NCBI GenBank assembly: GCA_046728075.1
Contig: JBKPDV010000294.1
Location: 1 to 10,068, forward strand
Direction: 5' to 3'
Length of the DNA stretch: 10,068 bases
From: JBKPDV01 sp046728075
GTDB taxonomy: Bacteria > Acidobacteriota > Thermoanaerobaculia > UBA5066 > Gp7-AA6
Part shown: piece by piece, positions 5,038-10,068 of the stretch
Layout of the letters: each line of letters opens with the position of its first letter
Numbering within the stretch: the first letter of the stretch is position 1
Translations under genes and position numbers: made by a program
The notes under the pieces: generated by a model
What the model saw: only the letters and a program-made list of their open reading frames with translations
Database searches by the model: none
What the model was told of the DNA's origin: nothing

Positions 5038-7455
5038 TCAGATGTCGGCTTGAGCGGGATCCGCAAGGGGCTCCCCGGAGGAAGCCGCCCGGGTTTGTTT
5101 GGGCAGCTCGACGGTGAAAAGAGATCCCTCCCCCGGGATGCTCGTCACGGTGATGGAGCCGCCGTGTCCCTCGACGATCTGACGGACGATCCAAAGACCC
5201 AGCCCGAGGCCTCCGTAATGTCGCACGGAAACGGCCCTTTCGAAGCGGTCGAAGATTCGTGCCTGGTGCTCCGGGGCGATGCCGATGCCATGGTCGCGAA
5301 CCGTCAGGCGCGAGGTCGCCGAGTCGCTCGCAACCGCGACCTCCACCGGACGGCCCGCGCCGTATTTGGCCGCGTTGGAGAGCAGGTTCGCAAGGATCTG
5401 TTCGAGCCGCGTCCGATCCCACTGACCGACATGAGAGGTTCCCTCGAGTCGAAGGGTGGCCGCGCAGCCGGCGCGGTCGAGCTCCTCGGCGGCGCGCGTC
5501 AGCGCGTCCCGCGCGACCGCCGCCAGATCCACCGGCTCCCCCTCCAGATCCAACCGGCCGCCGGTGATCCGCGAGATATCGAGGAGGCTGTCGACCAGTC
5601 GGGAAAGGCGGTTGACCTGGCGCTCCGCCGTGGCCACGCGCGAGCGAAACTTTTCGAGATTCCCCCCCTGGACCATGCCCTCCCCGGAGCGCGTCACGCT
5701 CTGGATCTGGAGCTGGAGTGTGGTGATCGGAGTTTTCAGCTCGTGAGAGGCGATCGAGAGAAACTCGTCCCGCAGGCGCACGGCCTCCGTCGCGTCACGG
5801 TAGAGCCGCGCATTGTCGATGGCCACCCCTGCCCGGCGGGCCAGTTCTTCCGCGAGCGCTAAATCGTCTGCGGCGTAACGCCGATCGGAATCCGTCGAGA
5901 TAAAGGTCAGGAGGCCGACGTTCTGGCTGCGGGCGCGCATGGAAACGCACATGAGGGAACGCATCCTCATCCGCTCGAGCGTCTCCCGATCGGACTCGGT
6001 TCGCGCGATCCGCTCGAGAAAGGCCGGCGTGACCTCCGGACGCAGCTCGGCCCTGCCCGTGCGGAGGACTCTCGGCGGCCCCTCGGGCGCTTCGGGATCC
6101 AATAGATGCCGGTGCTCCAGCTCGCGTGCGAGCTCGGCATGATCTTCGGAACGGTGGCTCACGGCTAAGCGCTGGAAGACACCGTCCTCGAGGATATCGA
6201 TGAAGCACCAGTCGGCGATCCGCGGCACGGCCAGAGCCGCGACGGAAGAAAGCGTCGTCTTGTAATCGAGCGAGGATCCGAGAAGCTCGCTTGCCTCCGC
6301 GAGGAACGTCGCCCTGCTCTCGGCGCCCTCCGCCCGGGTGCGGGCGCGCCGTTCCCGCTCCAGTAGCTTGCCTCGCTCCTCTTCCGAGCTCTTGCGCTCG
6401 GAGATATCCCGGACAAACGCCGTAAAGAACGTTCCGCGTCCCGTGCGGATCGGCCGCACGGTCAGCTCGACTGGGAACTCCTGGCCGTCCCGCCGGAGAG
6501 CCGGCATCTCGATCCGCTGGCCGAAGATCGGTCCCTCCCCCGTTGCCCGGAAGTGAGCAAGGCCGCCCCGCTGCGGCTCCCGGAAGCGTTCCGGGATGAT
6601 CAGTGGGGCCATTTCCTTGCCCAACACCTCTTCCGCGGAATAACCAAATATCTTCTCCGCAGCCGGATTGAACTCGAGGATCTTGCCTTCCTCGCCGATC
6701 GTGACGACCGCATCCAGGGACGAGGCGAGAATGGCCGCCTTGCGCTCTTCGCTTTCCGAGAGAGCCTGGCCTGTCGTCTCGGCCCTCTGGCGTTCGCGCC
6801 GTTCCATCTCGATGGACCGGGAGAGCCTTCGGGTGAGCGCGACCGCGAGGACAGCCACGGCGAAGGCCGCGACGGCCGCGACGATCAGGATCAGCCGGGT
6901 CGCCAGAGCGTTCTGCTGCTGGGAGCGGCGGGCGACTTCGCGCACGCTCGCTCGCTTGGCGGCCAGGAAGCGGTCGATCGAAGCCTCGAGAGCTCCGCGG
7001 CGGGGTCCGATCTCTCGCAACGCGTAAGCCGCGACCTCGTCCTGACTCGCGCCGGCGCGGCGCTGGTCGACCGCGCTCTGGATCGCCTCGTGATGCGTCT
7101 GTTCCGCCGCGGCGACCTCCTCCAGAAGCGAACGCGGCTCATTGGAGGCCTTCTTGCCGAAGTCTTCCAGGATTCGAAGGAGGTCACGATAGGCCGCCGT
7201 GACCTCGGCGGCGTCGCTCTCCTGGGCCGTGGCGAGATAGCTGCGAAACGCCTTCATCTTGCGCTCGAGAACCGTGCGAATCCTCCCAAACTCGATGATC
7301 TCGCTGGCTTCCGCGAACGCCTTTCGATCGCTTGCAACGGAACCGCGCAGAGCCAGAATGGAGATCACTCCCAGCAGAAGGACGAGCAGCACGGAGAGGG
7401 CAAAGCCCAGACTGACCCATCGCCCGAGTTTTCTTAGGGAAGGTTCCGCGATCAT
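5038..7455 (-). CDS. Membrane sensor histidine kinase with PAS and GAF domains
   Basis: 805 residues. Membrane segment 1 (about 12-37) and segment 2 (about 187-207) enclose a helical periplasmic region of about 150 residues that looks like CHASE3 or a related four-helix sensor. Next come a PAS domain (about 238-355, DAVVTIGEEGKILEFNPAAE, ending FVRDISERK), a coiled linker, a GAF domain (about 385-555), HisKA with the phospho-acceptor His571 in SIASHELKTP, and the ATPase: N-box N690/N694 (ILANLLSNAAKYG), G1 D721-HGIGI, F-box IFDRFER, G2 GGLGLGLWIV. All catalytic boxes are intact. There is no receiver or output domain, and no response regulator gene in the window, so it is an orphan kinase here. 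Ligand unknown. The ATG at 7455 has GGAAG about eight bases upstream. The deaminase gene ends 65 bases upstream on the same strand, so co-transcription is possible but unproven. Confidence 0.93.
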   Translation of the reverse strand: MIAEPSLRKLGRWVSLGFALSVLLVLLLGVISILALRGSVASDRKAFAEASEIIEFGRIRTVLERKMKAFRSYLATAQESDAAEVTAAYRDLLRILEDFGKKASNEPRSLLEEVAAAEQTHHEAIQSAVDQRRAGASQDEVAAYALREIGPRRGALEASIDRFLAAKRASVREVARRSQQQNALATRLILIVAAVAAFAVAVLAVALTRRLSRSIEMERRERQRAETTGQALSESEERKAAILASSLDAVVTIGEEGKILEFNPAAEKIFGYSAEEVLGKEMAPLIIPERFREPQRGGLAHFRATGEGPIFGQRIEMPALRRDGQEFPVELTVRPIRTGRGTFFTAFVRDISERKSSEEERGKLLERERRARTRAEGAESRATFLAEASELLGSSLDYKTTLSSVAALAVPRIADWCFIDILEDGVFQRLAVSHRSEDHAELARELEHRHLLDPEAPEGPPRVLRTGRAELRPEVTPAFLERIARTESDRETLERMRMRSLMCVSMRARSQNVGLLTFISTDSDRRYAADDLALAEELARRAGVAIDNARLYRDATEAVRLRDEFLSIASHELKTPITTLQLQIQSVTRSGEGMVQGGNLEKFRSRVATAERQVNRLSRLVDSLLDISRITGGRLDLEGEPVDLAAVARDALTRAAEELDRAGCAATLRLEGTSHVGQWDRTRLEQILANLLSNAAKYGAGRPVEVAVASDSATSRLTVRDHGIGIAPEHQARIFDRFERAVSVRHYGGLGLGLWIVRQIVEGHGGSITVTSIPGEGSLFTVELPKQTRAASSGEPLADPAQADI

Positions 7456-7520
7456 GGCGCCTGCTTCCGGTTAGAAGATCGTCCGGTGGTTAGAAAGAGT
7501 GCCAATCGGAGAGCCAGCCG

Positions 7521-7973
7521 TCAAGCGCCGGGACCTTCTCCGATGTCCTCGTTCCAGAGGTCCGGATGATTGTGGATGAATTCTGCGAGCAGGCGGACGC
7601 AATCGGCGGACTCCAGATCCACAACCCGCGCGCCCCCCTCCCGCAACCAGTCGAGCGCTCCGGCGAAGTTGACCGACTCGCCGGCGACGACCGTGCCGAT
7701 GCGGAACTGGCGGGCCACACCGCTGCAGTACCAGCACGGCGCGAGAGTCGAGACCAGGATCGTGTTGTTGTAGCTTCTTCGGCGCCCGGCGTTGCGGAAT
7801 GCGTCGGTCTCGGCGTGGAGTGACGGATCCTGGTTCTGAACCCGACGGTTGTGTCCTCTCCCCAGGAGCCTCCCCTCCGAGTCGAACAGTGCGGCTCCGA
7901 TCGGGATGCCGCCTTCGGAGAGACCGAGGCGGGCTTCTTCGAGAGCGATTTGCAAGAGAGGCGAGTAGTCCAC
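7521..7973 (-). CDS. Cytosine deaminase, yeast Fcy1-like (CDA-fold zinc enzyme)
   Basis: Likely converts cytosine to uracil and ammonia. The 150-residue product has the zinc motifs of the fold: H53-A-E55 (catalytic glutamate and first ligand) and P79-C80-x2-C83. Beyond these it shares features characteristic of yeast Fcy1: GG(I/V)PIGA near residue 21, GRGHN with Asn42, VVAGESVNF (95-103), and the C-terminal W140-N-E-D143-IGE, which corresponds to the Trp and Asp that close over cytosine in Fcy1. Guanine or tRNA-adenosine deaminases of the fold do not end this way. The frame is open up to a GTG at 8045, but those 24 codons are made of the minisatellite in the spacer, so the GTG at 7973 is chosen. 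Neither start has a good ribosome site. Its neighbour upstream on the same strand is preA. Confidence 0.82.
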   Translation of the reverse strand: MDYSPLLQIALEEARLGLSEGGIPIGAALFDSEGRLLGRGHNRRVQNQDPSLHAETDAFRNAGRRRSYNNTILVSTLAPCWYCSGVARQFRIGTVVAGESVNFAGALDWLREGGARVVDLESADCVRLLAEFIHNHPDLWNEDIGEGPGA

Positions 7974-7997
7974 GAGGATCGTCTGTTTCCCGACCGA

Positions 7998-8094
7998 GGA
8001 CTGAGGACTCGGGACTGAGGACTCCAGGGGCTTCACGCCCCGCACAGGATCGGGACGGTTGCGCCTTGAGTCCTCAGTCCTCAGTCCTCAGTCC
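7998..8094. repeat. Minisatellite forming a 27-base imperfect inverted repeat
   Basis: GGACTGA-type units make up bases 7998-8024, and their reverse complement makes up 8068-8094 (25 of 27 positions pair). The 43-base loop contains a smaller stem, GGGGC (8027-8031) with GCCCC (8037-8041). The element fills most of the 125-base spacer between the preA stop and the deaminase start, and ends five bases from the preA stop codon. It could act as a terminator or attenuator, or be a selfless repeat. Confidence 0.8.
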
Positions 8095-8098
8095 GCCG

Positions 8099-9244
8099 TT
8101 ACTTCCCGACTCCTGTCGCGACCGGGGTCTCAAAAGAGGCGGCGTATCCCTCCGCATCGTGGCCGCCGTGATAGTCGGAGGGGTCCGGCCTCCCGATCTG
8201 CGACTGTGCCACGACGCGGTCCCTGCGGATGCCGCGGAAATCTTCCAGCGTCTTCCATCCGCGGTGAGTGTTCTTTTCCAGGAACTCCTCCATCCCGCGC
8301 TTCAAGTTTCGGATCACGTTCGGGCCGATCGCGCGATCGAGCATCGCGGCGGTGCAGACCTGAACGGTCCCGCAGCCGAGCAGGAAGTAACAGAGAGCGT
8401 GAGAGAAATCCGCGATCCCCCCGATCCCGGAAAAGCTCTTTTCGGGAAGGGCCTTGGTCATTTGAGCCATTTTCGCAAGCGAGAGCGGCAGGATCGCAGG
8501 GCCCCCGAGGCCTCCCGTCGAGACGAAACCGTCCACGTGGACCTCGAACTCCAGCGTCTCGGGATCGATCAAGGGGAGCGACGTGAAGGTGTTGGAAGAG
8601 GAGATCGCATCGGCCCCCCCGGCAAAAGCGGCGCGCGCCTCGAGCACGATATCGGTCGTCGAAGGCGTCAGCTTGGCCCAGATCGGAATGCGAGCGACTT
8701 CCTTGACGACTTGAGTGACGACCGAGATCAGCCCCTGATCCTTTCCGATGTTCGATCCCATGTCCTGGCGATCCATGTGGGGGCAGGAAAGATTGAGCTC
8801 GAGCGCGTCGGCGCCCTCATCCTGGCAGGCCTTCGCGAGGGTCTGCCAGTGCGCGAGCTCGGAGTCCGAGCCCGAGCCCGCCATGATCGACGCGACGAGG
8901 ACCCGGTTGGGCCAGGCCTTTTTGATCCGACCCAGATGTGGAGCCCACCAGTCGAGCGTTTTGTCGGAGATCAATTCCCAGTTCCAGGAAGAATGGAGAG
9001 CGGTGCCCGGCCGCTTTTTCATCGAGATGGTCGGAGAGTCCACGTCCGAGCGGAGGAACTTCGTCTTGGGTCCGCGGACGTTGACGACCGGATGCAGACC
9101 GATCGTCTTGGTCACCACGCCGCCCCAGCCCGCCTCGAAGGCTCTCAGGATGTTCGCTTCCGACTCGGTCGGCGGAGCCGAGGAGAGGAGGAACGGATTC
9201 TCGAAGCGAATGCCGGTGAACTTGACCGAAAGATCGGCGCTCAT
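8099..9244 (-). CDS. preA: Dihydropyrimidine dehydrogenase, PreA-like catalytic subunit
   Basis: FMN-binding barrel enzyme of the dihydroorotate dehydrogenase superfamily; the family reduces uracil and thymine to the 5,6-dihydro forms. The 381 residues match PreA and the C-terminal half of mammalian DPYD: FENPFLLSSAPPTES (14-28), FEAGWGGVVTKT (36-47), NWELISD (88-94), ADALELNLSCPH (145-156) with the active-site Cys154, AKLTPSTTDI (190-199), GGADAISSSNT (209-219), a STGGLGGPA loop, GIGGI (273-277) and VQVCTAA (294-300). E. coli PreA ends in a ferredoxin-type domain with two 4Fe-4S clusters; this C-terminus has no C-x2-C-x2-C motif, so the electron donor is unclear. The start is ATG 9244 with GGGAGG six bases upstream. 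The frame is open to 9403, but that extension is basic low-complexity sequence. Divergent to mmsA. Confidence 0.85.
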   Translation of the reverse strand: MSADLSVKFTGIRFENPFLLSSAPPTESEANILRAFEAGWGGVVTKTIGLHPVVNVRGPKTKFLRSDVDSPTISMKKRPGTALHSSWNWELISDKTLDWWAPHLGRIKKAWPNRVLVASIMAGSGSDSELAHWQTLAKACQDEGADALELNLSCPHMDRQDMGSNIGKDQGLISVVTQVVKEVARIPIWAKLTPSTTDIVLEARAAFAGGADAISSSNTFTSLPLIDPETLEFEVHVDGFVSTGGLGGPAILPLSLAKMAQMTKALPEKSFSGIGGIADFSHALCYFLLGCGTVQVCTAAMLDRAIGPNVIRNLKRGMEEFLEKNTHRGWKTLEDFRGIRRDRVVAQSQIGRPDPSDYHGGHDAEGYAASFETPVATGVGK

Positions 9245-9275
9245 GGAGCCCTCCCAAGAAGATGGAAAGCACAAA

Positions 9276-9281
9276 ATTCTA
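9276..9281 (-). promoter_or_regulatory. Possible -10 box for preA
   Basis: TAGAAT on the minus strand matches the -10 consensus at five of six positions. It lies 31 bases before the preA start codon, leaving room for a short leader with the GGGAGG ribosome site. No clear -35 hexamer is seen at the right distance. Confidence 0.3.
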
Positions 9282-9347
9282 CGCCCCGATCCGAAGCGGC
9301 TTCGCAGGCGGAGGGCCCGTCGTTGTAACCACCAGAATCGACAAGAG

Positions 9348-9376
9348 TTGCGGGGAGCAGGGCCGCGGACTAGTAT
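9348..9376 (+). promoter_or_regulatory. Possible sigma-70 promoter for mmsA
   Basis: TTGCGG (9348-9353) and TAGTAT (9371-9376) are separated by 17 bases. Transcription would start near 9383 and leave a leader of about 30 bases containing the ribosome site. The hexamers are only partial matches. The same 170-base spacer serves the divergent preA gene, so shared control is plausible. Confidence 0.35.
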
Positions 9377-9401
9377 TAGCGCTTTCCTCGAGCGATGACT
9401 C

Positions 9402-9410
9402 AAAGGAGGT
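9402..9410 (+). promoter_or_regulatory. Very strong ribosome-binding site of mmsA
   Basis: AAAGGAGGT matches the anti-Shine-Dalgarno tail of 16S rRNA without mismatch and is four bases from the ATG at 9415. It fixes the start of the gene and is the strongest ribosome site in the window. Confidence 0.85.
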
Positions 9411-9414
9411 CTCC

Positions 9415-10068
9415 ATGACCGAATCCGCGGTGGCGAACGATCGGCAGACGGAGGCCCATCGCAACGGCTCCGCCGAGGTTCTGCGCAATTACGTCGGTGG
9501 TCGCTGGATCGACTCGCGCGCTTCCGAATTCTTCAACGTCTATAACCCGGCCACCGGCGAGGTGATCGCGAAGACGCCCCTCTCGACCGGTGAAGACCTC
9601 AATGCCGCCGTGGCCGCGGCGAAGAAGGCGTTTCCCGCCTGGCGCGACACGCCTGCGGTCGTGCGTGCGCGGTCGCTCTTCCGGTTTCGCCAGCTTCTCG
9701 AGGAGCATTTCGAGGAGCTTGCTTCGATCGTCACGCGCGAGCACGGCAAGACGCTCGAGGAATCGCGCGGGAGCGTTCGCCGCGGGATCGAGTGCGTCGA
9801 GGTCGCGTGCGGGTCGCCGTCGCTGATGATGGGCTACGGCCTGGAGAACATCGCCTCGAACATCGACTGCCAGATGTTCCGCCAGGCAGTCGGAGTCTGC
9901 GCGGCGATCGCTCCCTTCAATTTCCCCGCGATGGTCCCGCTCTGGTTTCTCCCCTTCGCGATCGGGACGGGAAATACGTTCATCCTCAAGCCGTCCGAGC
10001 AGGTGCCGCTGTCGCAGCGGAGGATGGTGCAGCTCCTGGAACAGTGCGATCTCCCTCCGGGAGTCGTG
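9415..10068 (+). CDS. mmsA: Methylmalonate/malonate-semialdehyde dehydrogenase (CoA-acylating), 5' part
   Basis: The first 218 codons of an aldehyde dehydrogenase of about 500 residues; the gene runs off the right edge, so the catalytic cysteine is not seen. Features typical of the MmsA/IolA branch are visible: NYVGGRWIDS (25-34), NPATGEVIAKTP (44-55), LFRFRQLLEE (88-97), TREHGKTLEESRG (107-119), G-x-ECVEVACGSPSLM (124-138), APFNFPAMVPLWFLPFAIGTGNTFILKPSE (166-195) with the conserved Asn169 and the cofactor-contacting Lys192. MmsA converts methylmalonate semialdehyde (valine, thymine) and malonate semialdehyde (beta-alanine, uracil) with NAD and CoA to propionyl-CoA or acetyl-CoA. Standing beside a PreA-like gene and a cytosine deaminase, it probably serves the end of reductive pyrimidine breakdown, although roles in valine or inositol breakdown cannot be excluded from this fragment. 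Confidence 0.88.
   Translation, partial: MTESAVANDRQTEAHRNGSAEVLRNYVGGRWIDSRASEFFNVYNPATGEVIAKTPLSTGEDLNAAVAAAKKAFPAWRDTPAVVRARSLFRFRQLLEEHFEELASIVTREHGKTLEESRGSVRRGIECVEVACGSPSLMMGYGLENIASNIDCQMFRQAVGVCAAIAPFNFPAMVPLWFLPFAIGTGNTFILKPSEQVPLSQRRMVQLLEQCDLPPGVV

Noticed and set aside
4957..5862. 301-codon plus-strand frame with AGGAGG 12 bases before its ATG
   Set aside because: The ribosome-like site is at an over-long distance and most of the frame lies opposite the intact ATPase and HisKA region of the kinase; the translation has no domain features.
6553..7437. 294-codon plus-strand frame opposite the kinase N-terminal half
   Set aside because: Shadow of the kinase gene; no ribosome site, no conserved motif.
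7974..8045. Upstream extension of the deaminase from a GTG at 8045
   Set aside because: The 24 extra residues are encoded by the minisatellite; Fcy1-type proteins need no such extension.
7799..9328. 509-codon plus-strand frame opposite the deaminase and preA
   Set aside because: Spans two real genes and the minisatellite; product is Arg/Gly/Asp-rich without motifs.
9245..9403. Upstream extension of preA
   Set aside because: Basic low-complexity peptide running into the divergent promoter region and mmsA ribosome site; the ATG at 9244 has its own strong ribosome site.

Overview
The window is high-GC DNA (roughly 60-65% by eye) with long opposite-strand shadow frames, strong AGGAGG-type ribosome sites at some genes and short tandem/inverted minisatellites in the spacers. 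That combination, with the gene mix (glucokinase, cardiolipin-synthase-like protein, PreA-like reductase, MmsA), suggests a soil- or sediment-type Gram-negative bacterium, perhaps Acidobacteriota. The phylum is a weak inference: there is no rRNA or other marker gene. A lipoprotein signal, a BamE-like protein and a sigma-54 promoter fit a diderm.

Left part (1-3300). A lipoprotein gene runs off the left edge on the minus strand. Its possible start codon shares a CATG with the start of a plus-strand PLD/cardiolipin-synthase-like membrane protein. A 426-base spacer follows. It holds a well-formed sigma-54 promoter, then a strong intrinsic terminator about 60-70 bases downstream, so a candidate small RNA or attenuated leader. 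It also holds a nested G/C-rich palindrome and a perfect hairpin touching the start codon of glucokinase (glk). glk converges on, and overlaps, a small anchored BamE/SmpA-like gene.

Middle (3300-5037). Two minus-strand genes of 114 and 116 codons are clear paralogs (about 43 of 79 aligned residues identical) of a family I do not recognise. Between them lies a mosaic repeat array of short hairpins (117-, 74- and 46-base periods) that ends three bases from the stop codon of the second paralog. Inverted copies of parts of this array lie on the other side of the first paralog.

Right part (5038-10068). A large orphan sensor histidine kinase (two membrane segments, PAS, GAF, HisKA, HATPase) is followed by a yeast-Fcy1-type cytosine deaminase, a PreA-like dihydropyrimidine dehydrogenase and, divergently, the first 218 codons of a methylmalonate/malonate-semialdehyde dehydrogenase (MmsA). 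The last three make a coherent route: cytosine to uracil, uracil to dihydrouracil, and at the far end malonate semialdehyde (from beta-alanine) to acetyl-CoA. The missing middle steps would be expected beyond the right edge. The deaminase-preA spacer carries a 27-base imperfect inverted repeat built of GGACTGA-type units.

The most unusual items are the sigma-54/terminator RNA unit, the paralog pair, and the hairpin repeat array tied to it.
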